DNA of 64,000 bases, taken from assembly GCA_045113275.1 (NCBI GenBank), contig JBGUIU010000243.1, positions 1-64,000 of the forward strand, in the 5' to 3' direction. Source of the DNA: UBA1181 sp045113275. GTDB taxonomy: Bacteria; Bacteroidota; Bacteroidia; Bacteroidales; Paludibacteraceae. The position numbers and the translations under genes are program-made. This document shows positions 16,511-25,769 of the stretch, piece after piece. The notes under the pieces were generated by a model. That model did not search any database, was not told where the DNA came from, and worked only from the letters and a program-made list of their open reading frames with translations. Every line of letters begins with the position of its first letter. Position 1 is the stretch's first letter.

Positions 16511-18616
16511 TTACCGTCCCTCAAAGATTTCTTTCCTCACACTACCATCACTCATCTTCACGAGGTTAACACCCTGTTGCATGGAAGGAATTTGTATGCC
16601 TAAAATTGAATAGTAGGCAATAGGATGGATATCTTCGGATGAATATGCCAGTATGTTTGTGGCTTCCTCTTTTAGCTCATATCCTGTGCGGTCGGATGTG
16701 ATATGGATATTAAACACGAAGGTGGCCACCGCTGTCTTGCCTCCCTTTTGATACTTGATGGCTTGACGGATCGTATAGTTGGAACCGTTCGCCACCTTGC
16801 CTGGATATTGTCCAAGTGAGAATGTAAGACTGCTGGCATCGAATTCGCTGAAGACGTAGCCGGAGGCATAATCGCAACGGTTGCCGGAGGCGGAGAACCA
16901 ATGTCCGTAGCCATTCGCCGAGGAGGCGGAGTTGTTAATCACTCCGTTGGCATCGACTGCATAGAACATGGCTTGCCCATCGTTTGGTCCCGAACTTGTC
17001 CATTGTGTGAGGAGTGAGCCCACTGCCGAAACTTGCATCTGGAAGGCTGTTCCAAGACTGGAGGCAGCCGATCCTTCCACTTTCAGGGTTATACCTTGGT
17101 AAACGCTTGACGAGGCAGGGAAATAGACGTCGTAGGTAAGCTCCACGTCCTTGATATCCTCCGTGTCGGAGATGTTAGCCGCACCCCAGATGTTAGTGCC
17201 TTTGAACTCAACGGTATAGGGCCATTGATCATCGTTCGTGATGTTCTCGTCCCACTTATGCTGGATGTATGTGGAAGGCGACGGTGAAACGACTAGAAAC
17301 AGTTTCTTCACACCCTCGGGTACCACGCAACTTGCCACTCCTTTCACCTCCGCGTTGGTATCGGAACTGGTGCAATAGACCTCATCATCATAAAAGTACT
17401 TCCTTGAACCATCATTCATAAGTGCCACATAGCCCAGGTGAAAACCCCGGGAGGTGTATTGGTTGAACGTATTATAAGTTGATACATTAGCCGTCACAAA
17501 ACGTTCTCCGTTAAAATACTGTTTGGCATCTCCCTTGGGAAGAGATGCACCCTTCGCAAGTGATGTGAAATCGACGGAGATTTCCGTACCAGCCTTCGGT
17601 ACATTGAGCTGGATGATATTGAAACCGGTGCTTTGAGGACAACTGCTGTACGTCACCTGATACTTTGTCGCCCCAAGCGCAATGTAATCATATCGAAGTG
17701 TACCGATGTAATCATCTGCTTCATCCCGCACATTATCTATGTCCATCGTAGCCATCTTCATGGCATAAAGGAAATACTCCATATACAGGTCAGAGGTATC
17801 CATGTTCATCATCTTCATAAAGCTCTCGTTCGGGTCTGCACCATAACCAGGGTTGAAGCGCCACAGTTCACCGATGACATCGATACCATATTTCTCCGTG
17901 AGGTAGTAGTGCCACCAATAGGACTGGTACCTGTGCCACTCGTGCGTCATCGCATAATTGTGCGTATTCATAAATAGATTCCAGCTCTGCTCCCACTTCA
18001 GTGCGGGATACGACTGGTTGGCCTGCCATTGTGCGGTCTGCTCCCAGAAGGTAGAACCAGTGCCGATGGCGGTTCGGAAGCCTGAATAGCCTTTCAGGTC
18101 GGAATATACCTGATATTGGAAAGAGTGGCCAACCTCATGAGCAACAGAATGGCCGACAGGCTTGCTGGTACTTGGACTGAGCCACAGGGCGCCGATGACA
18201 TCATCATATCCACCACCATAGCATACCCATTCGGTGGTATGGTTCAGTAGCACCATCATCTTATATTTCGATACATTGGAGTTGTTCTCATCACAGAAAG
18301 CAAGCATACCAACGTTCATCGCATAAAAGCCTTCGCATTTTTTCAGTAAGTCGTCGATATCCACTCGGTAGGAGGAGGGGGCATTCGAAGGATTCGTATT
18401 GCCATAATATTTATCCCAGTAAACAATGAAGTTATCGCTTTCTTTCGAACGTGATTTAGACCATGTATATTGATTGTTGGGATCGTTTTCACTATAGATC
18501 AACGTATCCGTTCGATTCTTCCATTCACGAGGAATGTAAAGACTCTTTTGTGCGGAAAGAGATGTCAAAAAAAGCAAGGACATCCCAATGAGTAGAGTTA
18601 ATGTGCGTGATTTCAT
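16511..18616 (-). CDS. Secreted DUF6055/DUF4859 protein with HExxH zinc-peptidase motif
   Basis: 701 residues. Signal peptide MKSRTLTLLIGMSLLFLTSLSAQ. Residues about 55-330 form a DUF6055-like region with HEVGH (H160, E161, H164) and nearby aromatic-rich helices, the pattern of a gluzincin zinc peptidase; activity is inferred. Residues about 475-640 match the beta-rich DUF4859 domain as I remember it. The C-terminal 40 residues (IAYYSILGIQIP, then GVNLVKMSDG) look like a degenerate secretion tail similar in style to the M60 protein 1.4 kb away. Likely a secreted or surface enzyme acting on a protein or glycoprotein; the substrate is unknown. Confidence 0.78.
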   Translation of the reverse strand: MKSRTLTLLIGMSLLFLTSLSAQKSLYIPREWKNRTDTLIYSENDPNNQYTWSKSRSKESDNFIVYWDKYYGNTNPSNAPSSYRVDIDDLLKKCEGFYAMNVGMLAFCDENNSNVSKYKMMVLLNHTTEWVCYGGGYDDVIGALWLSPSTSKPVGHSVAHEVGHSFQYQVYSDLKGYSGFRTAIGTGSTFWEQTAQWQANQSYPALKWEQSWNLFMNTHNYAMTHEWHRYQSYWWHYYLTEKYGIDVIGELWRFNPGYGADPNESFMKMMNMDTSDLYMEYFLYAMKMATMDIDNVRDEADDYIGTLRYDYIALGATKYQVTYSSCPQSTGFNIIQLNVPKAGTEISVDFTSLAKGASLPKGDAKQYFNGERFVTANVSTYNTFNQYTSRGFHLGYVALMNDGSRKYFYDDEVYCTSSDTNAEVKGVASCVVPEGVKKLFLVVSPSPSTYIQHKWDENITNDDQWPYTVEFKGTNIWGAANISDTEDIKDVELTYDVYFPASSSVYQGITLKVEGSAASSLGTAFQMQVSAVGSLLTQWTSSGPNDGQAMFYAVDANGVINNSASSANGYGHWFSASGNRCDYASGYVFSEFDASSLTFSLGQYPGKVANGSNYTIRQAIKYQKGGKTAVATFVFNIHITSDRTGYELKEEATNILAYSSEDIHPIAYYSILGIQIPSMQQGVNLVKMSDGSVRKEIFEGR

Positions 18617-18708
18617 GGTATATTGTTTTGTGGGATTCGATTAAAGTATGCTGTATTAAGAGAATGTTATGTAAAGAATCTCTGAAAGCCTAATCATCTC
18701 CTTCTTTT

Positions 18709-18735
18709 CACATGTTTTGTGTGTTCAAACATGTG
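18709..18735. terminator. Inverted repeat after trmD
   Basis: CACATGTTT pairs with AAACATGTG across 9 bases, ending one base after the trmD stop codon on the minus strand. The T-rich side (TTTATTTC) faces the plus strand, so its use as a terminator for trmD is uncertain. Confidence 0.4.
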
Positions 18736-18736
18736 T

Positions 18737-19414
18737 TTATTTCTTCAGCAAATCAGGTCTTAGTGCTTTGGTGCGTTCTATCGCTTGTTCATATTCCCAC
18801 TCTTTGATCTTAGCTTCATTCCCAGAGAGAAGGATATCAGGCACTCTCCACCCTTTGTATTCTGCAGGTCTGGAATAGACAGGAGGAGCCAGAAGATTGT
18901 CTTGAAAACAATCGGATAGTGCAGACTGTTCGTCGCTCATTGCACCAGGAATCAGGCGGACGATCGCATCGGTCATGATGCAAGCGGCTAGTTCGCCACC
19001 CGTAAGAACAAAATCACCAACAGAGACCTCTTTTGTGATAAGATGCTCTCGGATACGATGGTCTATGCCTTTATAATGTCCGCAGAGAATTATGACGTTG
19101 CCTAACAGAGACATGGAATTGGCCATTTTCTGGTCAAACATCTCTCCGTCAGGAGAAGTATAGATGACTTCGTCATAATCACGTTGTTCCTTTAAATGTG
19201 TTATCAGTCGATCGATAGGTTCTATCTGCATCACCATACCTGAACTAAAACCGAAAGCATAATCGTCAATCTTCTTGTGCTTGTCTAAAGTATAGTCGCG
19301 TATGTTGTGAACAACGATCTCAGCTAATCCTTTAGCTTGAGCACGTTTAAGTATGGAGTGGTTTAGTGGACTCTCCAACAGTTCTGGTACGGCCGATAGA
19401 ATATCTATTCTCAT
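18737..19414 (-). CDS. trmD: tRNA (guanine37-N1)-methyltransferase
   Basis: 225 residues. MRIDILSAVPELLESPLNHSI at the start and the trefoil-knot SAM-binding region (IILCGHYKGIDHRI, SVGDFVLTGGELAA) identify TrmD, a SPOUT methyltransferase that makes m1G37 next to the anticodon to prevent frameshifting. The C-terminal VPDILLSGNEAKIKEW is conserved. It lies 12 bases after the end of prfC and is probably cotranscribed with it. Confidence 0.97.
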   Translation of the reverse strand: MRIDILSAVPELLESPLNHSILKRAQAKGLAEIVVHNIRDYTLDKHKKIDDYAFGFSSGMVMQIEPIDRLITHLKEQRDYDEVIYTSPDGEMFDQKMANSMSLLGNVIILCGHYKGIDHRIREHLITKEVSVGDFVLTGGELAACIMTDAIVRLIPGAMSDEQSALSDCFQDNLLAPPVYSRPAEYKGWRVPDILLSGNEAKIKEWEYEQAIERTKALRPDLLKK

Positions 19415-19426
19415 GGTGTCTTGTGA

Positions 19427-21007
19427 TTAGAATTCAGAAGAGAAATGGAAACGTATCTTAGGGAAATCTGTTTGGGCCATTTGTAGGATATACCCCGAAT
19501 CAGCTAAAAATACATCTCTGTCTTCCATGTCTTTAGCCATGTATTGGTATTTACGTTTTTTGAAATTGTCTAACGCTTCAGCATCGTCGCTTTCTATCCA
19601 ACAAGCTTTATACAGATTGATGGGCTCCCATCTACATTTCGCATTGTATTCATGCAACAGACGATATTGAATGACTTCAAACTGAAGTTGACCCACGGTA
19701 CCGATGATTTTTCGTCCGTTGAATTGATTGGTAAAGACTTGTGCAACACCTTCACCCATCAGTTGCTCGATTCCTTTGGCCAACTGTTTCGCCTTCATCG
19801 GGTCGTCATTCTCTATGTATTTGAACATTTCAGGAGAGAAGCTAGGAAGTCCTTTGAAGTGAATATCTTCTCCTGATGTGAGTGTGTCACCAATTTTGAA
19901 AGTTCCACCAGAATCAGGTAATCCGACAATATCGCCTGGCCATGCTTCGTCCACCGTCTCTTTCTTCTGCGCCATGAAACAGGTAGGTGCGGAAAATTTT
20001 AGTATCTTGTTGAGACGCACATGCTTGTAATTGACATTGCGTTCGAATTTTCCAGAACATATTTTGACAAAGGCAATACAGCTTCTGTGATTAGGGTCCA
20101 TATTGGCATGAATCTTAAACACAAATCCAGAAAAGGCGCTCTCTTCAGGTTTCACTGTACGCTCAACTGTTTGTGTAGGCTGCGGACTTGGTGCGATTTG
20201 GCAGAAACAATCCAGCAACTCTTTTACTCCAAAGTTGTTTAAGGCACTACCGAAAAAGACTGGTGCAACTTGACCCGCTAAATATTCGTTTACGTCAAGA
20301 TCGGAATAGACACCATTGATGAGGTCGATGTCATCCCTTAGCTGTTGTGCATCTTCTTCTCCGATATGTTTCTCTAACTCCGGACTGTTGATGTCTTGGA
20401 ATTCTATGTTTTCAGTAACTGTTTGTTTGCTTGGTGTATAAAGATTGAGTTTGTGCTCATATAAGTTATATACACCTTTGAACTTATCACCTTGATTGAT
20501 AGGCCAGGAGAGAGGACGAACATGAATGTTGAGTTCTTTTTCCAGTTCATCCATCAAATCAAACGGATTGTTTCCGTTGCGGTCCATCTTGTTGACAAAT
20601 ACAATTACGGGCGTATTTCTCATGCGACACACATTCATCAGCTTGCGTGTTTGCGCCTCTACACCTTTTGCACAGTCAACAACAATGATAACGCTATCGA
20701 CAGCCGTTAATGTTCGGAAGGTATCTTCTTGGAAATCTTGGTGACCAGGGGTGTCAAGGATGTTGATTTTAAATCCATTGTAGTCAAAAGCCATGACAGA
20801 CGTTGCAACAGAGATACCACGTTGCTTTTCGATTTCCATCCAGTCGGATGTGGCAGTTTTCTTTATCTTGTTCGATTTGACAGCTCCTGCGATATGAATA
20901 GCACCTCCAAATAACAAGAGTTTTTCTGTCAATGTTGTTTTTCCCGCATCTGGGTGACTAATAATTGCAAAGGTTCTTCTCCTTTTTATCTCTTCTGATA
21001 AGCCCAT
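19427..21007 (-). CDS. prfC: Peptide chain release factor 3
   Basis: 526 residues from the ATG at 21007; the frame runs on to 21079, but the -7 element at 21034-21041 lies inside that extension. GTPase motifs are visible: HPDAGKTT (P-loop), DTPGHQDF (G3) and NKMDR (G4). The remainder fits RF3, which uses GTP to remove RF1/RF2 from ribosomes after termination. The C-terminal EVIQYRLLHEYNAKCRWEP is typical. Operon with trmD. Confidence 0.97.
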   Translation of the reverse strand: MGLSEEIKRRRTFAIISHPDAGKTTLTEKLLLFGGAIHIAGAVKSNKIKKTATSDWMEIEKQRGISVATSVMAFDYNGFKINILDTPGHQDFQEDTFRTLTAVDSVIIVVDCAKGVEAQTRKLMNVCRMRNTPVIVFVNKMDRNGNNPFDLMDELEKELNIHVRPLSWPINQGDKFKGVYNLYEHKLNLYTPSKQTVTENIEFQDINSPELEKHIGEEDAQQLRDDIDLINGVYSDLDVNEYLAGQVAPVFFGSALNNFGVKELLDCFCQIAPSPQPTQTVERTVKPEESAFSGFVFKIHANMDPNHRSCIAFVKICSGKFERNVNYKHVRLNKILKFSAPTCFMAQKKETVDEAWPGDIVGLPDSGGTFKIGDTLTSGEDIHFKGLPSFSPEMFKYIENDDPMKAKQLAKGIEQLMGEGVAQVFTNQFNGRKIIGTVGQLQFEVIQYRLLHEYNAKCRWEPINLYKACWIESDDAEALDNFKKRKYQYMAKDMEDRDVFLADSGYILQMAQTDFPKIRFHFSSEF

Positions 21008-21033
21008 ATTGTTGATTTTCAAATTTGAGAGTG

Positions 21034-21041
21034 CAAAGTTA
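21034..21041 (-). promoter_or_regulatory. -7 element of prfC-trmD
   Basis: TAACTTTG on the minus strand, 26 bases upstream of the prfC start. Confidence 0.65.
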
Positions 21042-21139
21042 GTAAAAAAAAGCATACGCGCGCAGATATGAGTCTGCATAATTGTATCCGTATGTGATAA
21101 TAAGGGGAGTTGCTGAGGCGAAATTTTTTCTATAACGCA

Positions 21140-21168
21140 AAAAAAAAGAAGTCATGAAAATGACTTCT
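21140..21168 (-). terminator. Terminator of CAU tRNA
   Basis: AGAAGTCAT pairs with ATGACTTCT, followed on the minus strand by a run of nine T's. It lies just after the tRNA 3' end. Confidence 0.8.
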
Positions 21169-21174
21169 CGTTCG

Positions 21175-21249
21175 TGGGCCCAACAGGACTTGAACCTGTG
21201 ACCCCCTGATTATGAGTCAGGTGCTACTAACCAACTGAGCTATGGGCCC
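21175..21249 (-). tRNA. tRNA with CAU anticodon (Met elongator or Ile2)
   Basis: The cloverleaf on the minus strand has acceptor GGGCCCA with TGGGCCC, D arm AGCTCAGTTGGTTAG, anticodon stem CCTGA/TCAGG with loop CTCATAA, and T arm ACAGG/CCTGT with loop TTCAAGT. The anticodon is CAU, so the gene is either elongator tRNA-Met or tRNA-Ile2 whose C34 is changed to lysidine by TilS. The acceptor pairs C4-G69 and C5-G68 with discriminator A73 are those favoured by E. coli TilS, which leans toward Ile2. CCA is not encoded. Confidence 0.9.
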
Positions 21250-21275
21250 TGCTTGCATTTGGTAAAAAAAATCAC

Positions 21276-21283
21276 TACCTTTG
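21276..21283 (+). promoter_or_regulatory. -7 element of ribF
   Basis: TACCTTTG, 73 bases upstream of the GTG start at 21357. The intervening leader is AT-rich with no FMN-riboswitch consensus that I can see. Confidence 0.6.
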
Positions 21284-21356
21284 CAAAACGATTGCAAAAT
21301 TAGAATTTTTTTGTGATATACAAAACTTTTACGGCTTATTTTTTGAAAGTATTGTA

Positions 21357-22277
21357 GTGAAATTTGTTAGGAATATAGATGAGATGCCACAGGAAAATGT
21401 GGTTTTAACGATTGGATTCTTTGACGGAGTACATTGTGGTCATCGTTATTTGATCGATTATGTGCGGAAAATAGCTTCAGAGAATCAGTTGAAGTCTGCC
21501 ATATTAACGTTTTGGCCTCATCCGCGAATGGTGCTTCATGAGAAATATCAGCCTAAATTACTCAATACAAATGATGAGAAGATCGGCTTGATAGAGACAC
21601 TTCCAATTGATTATTGTATTCAGATACCGTTTACACAATTGCTCTCTTCCTTGTCGGCTTACGAGTTTATGTCTGTTCTTAAAACGAAACTACATGTGTG
21701 TCAACTCATCATTGGCTATGATCATCGTTTCGGACACAATCGTGAAGAAGGCTTCGAACAGTATTGCGAGTATGGTAAATTATTGCATATAAATGTTGTA
21801 AAGGCGCCTGTGTACGAAGAAGATGGACGTAGCATCAGTTCGTCTTATATTCGAAGTTTGATATTATCCTCGGAGATAAAAAAAGCGAATTCCTTTTTAG
21901 GGTATGAATATGTGTTGACGGGTAGAGTAGGGTGCGGAAAAAGATTGGGACGAACTCTCGGATTTCCAACGGCTAACCTAATACCGGATTCTGAATATAA
22001 GATTATACCAGCAGCAGGCGTTTATGCTGTGCGTGTTGAATATGAAGGTAAAATCTATCAAGGTGTGACATGTGTCGGGAATTGTCCGACATTAGGTTCT
22101 GATAATAGAACCACGATAGAGACGAATCTTTTTGATTTTGATGAGGTGTTGTATGGAAGAGAGATCAGCCTCCGCTTCGTTGATTATATTCGTCCGTTAC
22201 AGAAATTCCCCACATTGGAAGATTTGCGTTGCGCAATGATAAAGGATGTGGAACAGGCAAAAAAGAGATTGACATAA
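21357..22277 (+). CDS. ribF: Bifunctional riboflavin kinase/FAD synthetase
   Basis: 306 residues from a GTG start. The N-terminal FAD synthetase domain has TIGFFDGVHCGHRYLI (nucleotidyl-transferase HxGH motif) and SSSYIRSLI; the C-terminal kinase domain has GRTLGFPTANL and TNLFDFDE. It converts riboflavin to FMN and then FAD in the cytoplasm. Full length for the family. The GTG is chosen because no ATG precedes the conserved start. A strong hairpin ends the gene. Confidence 0.96.
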   Translation: MKFVRNIDEMPQENVVLTIGFFDGVHCGHRYLIDYVRKIASENQLKSAILTFWPHPRMVLHEKYQPKLLNTNDEKIGLIETLPIDYCIQIPFTQLLSSLSAYEFMSVLKTKLHVCQLIIGYDHRFGHNREEGFEQYCEYGKLLHINVVKAPVYEEDGRSISSSYIRSLILSSEIKKANSFLGYEYVLTGRVGCGKRLGRTLGFPTANLIPDSEYKIIPAAGVYAVRVEYEGKIYQGVTCVGNCPTLGSDNRTTIETNLFDFDEVLYGREISLRFVDYIRPLQKFPTLEDLRCAMIKDVEQAKKRLT

Positions 22278-22299
22278 TAAGATCGGAATAAAACAGGAA

Positions 22300-22332
22300 A
22301 GAGGGGGTGATTTCATGAGAAACACCCCCTCT
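22300..22332. terminator. Bidirectional terminator between ribF and cotH-type gene
   Basis: AGAGGGGGTG pairs with CACCCCCTCT across a 13-base loop, between the convergent stops at 22277 and 22350. Confidence 0.75.
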
Positions 22333-22349
22333 CTTGGTTTAGAATAGTT

Positions 22350-25300
22350 TTATTGTTTAATCAGTTTCGCTGCAATTTTACCTTCTGGTGTTTGCATCAT
22401 TAAAATGTACATGCCTTTTCTCAAGTCACTTACATTGATGCTTTGATTGTTCCTGATGCTAAAATCTTTAATGATCTGTCCTGACATCGTTATGATGACT
22501 GCCTCGATCTCATCCTCCCAAGGGAGAGAGAAGAAGAGTTCGTCTTCAACTGGATTAGGATAGATTTGAGCTATGTTGTTTTGAATGGTGACAGTAGGAT
22601 TGTCCAATATTACTGCATAGATATTACGTTTCTCGTATGTAGGGAGACCTGTTATCTTCCATTGCTTGCCGATGGTTGTGTAATCGCCAAATCTTGCGTA
22701 AGACTCATTCTCCTTGTGCATTCTGTATTCCACTGAGTCGATGATGGTAAAGACAGTGTCTTTTCCATTGATTTTTGCGGAAGAAAGAATCAACGTAGTA
22801 GTTGTTGTAACAGGCAACTTGAAGTTGGTATGTAAGACACCTTGCTCAGGGTCATTGTCTGCCCAGAAGCTCTTGTAACCCTTTGCTTTGATGATGCAAG
22901 AGTCGGATGAAGGTATCTGATACTTTCCTAAGTTGTTTTTGTCAACAGATAAGAATAAACCGCTGAGGTCGAAATCTTTGTTTCCGTTGTTGTATAATTC
23001 AAACCAGTCATCAGCTTCGCGATATTCATCTACGAATAGTGAATTGGAAGCACAAAGCTCGTTGAAGAATATTTGAGGAGCATTTGGATTGAAGTCAGCA
23101 TCTTCTGTATAGACAGCTTTAATGCTCATGCTGTTTGCAAAGGTATCAGCGAATGCGATGCTGTAAACCTTGTTGGTTTCGTTTGTAGCCTTGTTCGTTA
23201 CTTCCCAATGAGAGAATTTATACCCTGCAGGTTCGTTAGCAGAAAGGTTGCAATTGGTTTGCGTGAAGAAGTATCCTCTGAAATCAGAAAGACGGATAGG
23301 CTCCTGATTGATGGTGAAAGAGGCATCTTTGACATCAGAATAGATGTGGAATGCGATTGTATCTATTTTGAAGTTGCTCTTAATGTTCTTGTACATCACA
23401 TCAACTCTTTCGTTTGCGAATGAACGGATGTCGTTAATGTCTTGTGAAAAATCCTTCTCCAAATATCTCGATTCATTCAACTTGTTGTAGTAACGTTCTA
23501 CGTCAGGTTGAATGTTGTTTATCAAGCTGTCAAGTATGTGGTTGACACGTTTTGATTCAAATGTAGTAGCTAGATGAACACAAAATTTAGCCAACATCAT
23601 CTCTCTGATCTTGTCATTTTTCATCAGAGGATTGAAGAGCTTGTGTTCTTTCGCCTTGCTAAAACAGTTTGTCTTCACTGTATTGTTGTACAAAGAGTAA
23701 CTGAACTCTGTATCGTATAATATCCATCTCCATTTACCATTGATTTTGGCACTTGCATCACCTTTTGCTTTCCAGCATTTGATGTTTCCACCAGGCCAGT
23801 CGGTGTTACCACAGTACATCTCAATCATCATGTAGTTTAAGTATTCGTTGATGTCCATGCGGTAGTCAAGACCTTCGAATACTTCCTTCTTGTTCATGTC
23901 GGGTTGCTCGCAAATGGCAATTAGCTCATTATAACCACTTTCCCAGTAGTTGCTGTCGTTGTTCTTGTCGTTTGATTTGTTTCCTTCGACAACATAAAAC
24001 TCATCTTCACTCAATCCATAGTTTGAGTAGATGAAGTCTTTGTTGGTACGTTCACGAATATTCAACATTGCATAGAACTCACCATTGATAAAGACCATAG
24101 AAGGTTGATAAGCTTGATGATCGATATCTGCTTGACCGATTAGTAAGGATTGAATAAATCCATCACGAAGATAGGAACGACCATAGTCGTTACCTGCGTT
24201 TCTTAATACGATGCTCTTCCATTTTAAATTAGGCTTCTCCTCGAAGATTGGATAATCTAATTGGTTGTTGCCATAGATTTTACCTGTGTTGACTTTGATG
24301 GATTTGATCGGTTTGGTACGTGAACATGCACCAAATGCTCCAACTTTAACCTCTTGATTTAAACGTTCTTTTTTGTTCGCATCAAATAACTCAAAGTTAC
24401 AAGGACGGTCCCAGTCTCTCATGTAGTTTGCTCTTGATTCACCAAAACGAGGACTACATCCACTGTTTACTTTTCCTCCATTGACTCCGATTGCTAAGAA
24501 TCCTAATGAATCACCAAAGATGTATTTATCGTCGATGACAAGAGAGACAATCGGAAGTTTGTTGACGTTTTCATTTATAAAATAGGTGGCAGTTGTTACA
24601 TCACTGCTCATTTCACCTTTTGTGACGGCGATAGCTCTAAGTGGTGTATTCTTGTTGATGGTAATGTTTCCATTGTAGAGATTGCTCTTGCTTGTTGGCT
24701 CCGTTCCGTCAGTGGTGTAGTAAATCTTGGCATTAGGATCTTTCGCTGAGATAGAAACACTTTGTTCGCCGTTGTAGAAACCAGGAACCAAAGAGAAACG
24801 AGGTGCATTGGTCTGTTTTGTGGCAACACTTTCCGATGCGTTAGGAGCTTTTGGCGTTGGTTGTGTGAAAAAGCCAAGTTTCTCTCCACCATCTACGATA
24901 CGACCATAAGAGACGTTTCTATATGTGGTGTCGTAAGCCATTTGGTCAACTATGTTACCACTTTCATTAAAAAGATAGAGACATCCTCTTTTGGCAGGCA
25001 ACTTGAAGTTGGCGTGACAAGCATACGTGAGGTCAAATCCCATGGCACTTTTTATCTTCTCTCTTTCGTTTATATCCGTTTCGTCGAAATAAACAAGAGC
25101 AAATTCGCCCGGTTGTAGTACTAAATCATTTCCGTCTGTGAACATTTGCCATTGATCTTTGTTGGCAATGTCGTCTGAAAAGAAGTAGAGTGAGATGTCC
25201 TCTGCTGATGCTCCATTATTATATAATTCAGCCCATCCTGAGAATTGAAGATTCTCGTCTGTTTGGAAAGAAACATTTTTGGGCATTAATTCATTGATGA

Positions 25301-25364
25301 CGATTGATGCATTTGCATATAAGCATCCTGCCATCATCATAGAGATTAAAAAACTTTTTTTCAT
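22350..25364 (-). CDS. Type IX-secreted CotH-kinase protein with lamin-tail and chitobiase-like domains
   Basis: 1004 residues. Signal peptide MKKSFLISMMMAGCLYANA. Order of domains: lamin-tail domain (about 20-165, INELMPKN), chitobiase C-terminal-like domain (about 190-265, IYYTTDGTEPTSKSNLY), CotH kinase-like region (about 265-620, with WKSIVLRNAGNDYGRSYLRD and MLNIRERTNKDF), a beta-rich stretch, a second lamin-tail domain (about 740-850, INELCASNS and DDWFELYNNG), and a type A type IX sorting domain (about 920-1004, IYPNPVEDELFF ending KGMYILMMQTPEGKIAAKLIK). CotH relatives phosphorylate proteins in spores; the target of secreted Bacteroidetes forms is unknown. Export by the PorSS/T9SS and surface attachment are inferred from the tail. 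Confidence 0.9.
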   Translation of the reverse strand: MKKSFLISMMMAGCLYANASIVINELMPKNVSFQTDENLQFSGWAELYNNGASAEDISLYFFSDDIANKDQWQMFTDGNDLVLQPGEFALVYFDETDINEREKIKSAMGFDLTYACHANFKLPAKRGCLYLFNESGNIVDQMAYDTTYRNVSYGRIVDGGEKLGFFTQPTPKAPNASESVATKQTNAPRFSLVPGFYNGEQSVSISAKDPNAKIYYTTDGTEPTSKSNLYNGNITINKNTPLRAIAVTKGEMSSDVTTATYFINENVNKLPIVSLVIDDKYIFGDSLGFLAIGVNGGKVNSGCSPRFGESRANYMRDWDRPCNFELFDANKKERLNQEVKVGAFGACSRTKPIKSIKVNTGKIYGNNQLDYPIFEEKPNLKWKSIVLRNAGNDYGRSYLRDGFIQSLLIGQADIDHQAYQPSMVFINGEFYAMLNIRERTNKDFIYSNYGLSEDEFYVVEGNKSNDKNNDSNYWESGYNELIAICEQPDMNKKEVFEGLDYRMDINEYLNYMMIEMYCGNTDWPGGNIKCWKAKGDASAKINGKWRWILYDTEFSYSLYNNTVKTNCFSKAKEHKLFNPLMKNDKIREMMLAKFCVHLATTFESKRVNHILDSLINNIQPDVERYYNKLNESRYLEKDFSQDINDIRSFANERVDVMYKNIKSNFKIDTIAFHIYSDVKDASFTINQEPIRLSDFRGYFFTQTNCNLSANEPAGYKFSHWEVTNKATNETNKVYSIAFADTFANSMSIKAVYTEDADFNPNAPQIFFNELCASNSLFVDEYREADDWFELYNNGNKDFDLSGLFLSVDKNNLGKYQIPSSDSCIIKAKGYKSFWADNDPEQGVLHTNFKLPVTTTTTLILSSAKINGKDTVFTIIDSVEYRMHKENESYARFGDYTTIGKQWKITGLPTYEKRNIYAVILDNPTVTIQNNIAQIYPNPVEDELFFSLPWEDEIEAVIITMSGQIIKDFSIRNNQSINVSDLRKGMYILMMQTPEGKIAAKLIKQ

Positions 25365-25769
25365 AAATTTACTTTTTTAGAAACATTTATACTGGGTTTT
25401 ATATTCGTGTTCTTTATAAAAGTGGTGGCAAATTTAAATCATTTTTATATAAAATCAAATGTTTTCAAAGGGAAAAATGGTCGAATGAGACGATAGTATA
25501 GTTTCTTTCCACAAACGTGCGTTGTCTTTCTATAAACGTGTTTTATTTCCCTATGAATGCTCGTTTTTATTCCTTTCAAAAGGGATATTGCCTTTGTGAA
25601 ATAGCATGTTAGTCTGTGCTTATAAATCTGTCAATATGTTAAATATGCGATTTTGAAGTGCGATTTTTGATGTATAATTCGTTTTAATTGTTTTATTTTA
25701 TAATTTTGCAGACAATTTTAGTTGGATATACAACTTGTTATGATTTTATTTTTGTAAAAATTAGGAGAA
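25365..25769. other. 405-base AT-rich divergent intergenic region with promoters and degenerate repeats
   Basis: It contains a minus-strand -7 match TAAATTTG at 25429-25436 for the CotH gene and a plus-strand -7 match TATTTTTG at 25747-25754 for the large surface protein (start 25770). Between them, 25504-25573 shows three degenerate direct copies with about 25-base period (TTTCCACAAACGTGCGTTG, TTTCTATAAACGTGTTTTA, then CTATGAATGCTCGTTTTTA). No open frame or RNA gene is evident. The repeats could be binding sites; this is unproved. Confidence 0.5.

Noticed and set aside
21008..21079. 24-residue N-terminal extension of PrfC
   Set aside because: Contains the -7 element of the gene; RF3 proteins begin near the MGLSEEI start.
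21284..21356. FMN riboswitch before ribF
   Set aside because: The leader is too short and AT-rich and lacks the conserved RFN element stems.
25504..25573. CRISPR array
   Set aside because: Only three degenerate copies with almost no spacer length and no cas genes in the window.
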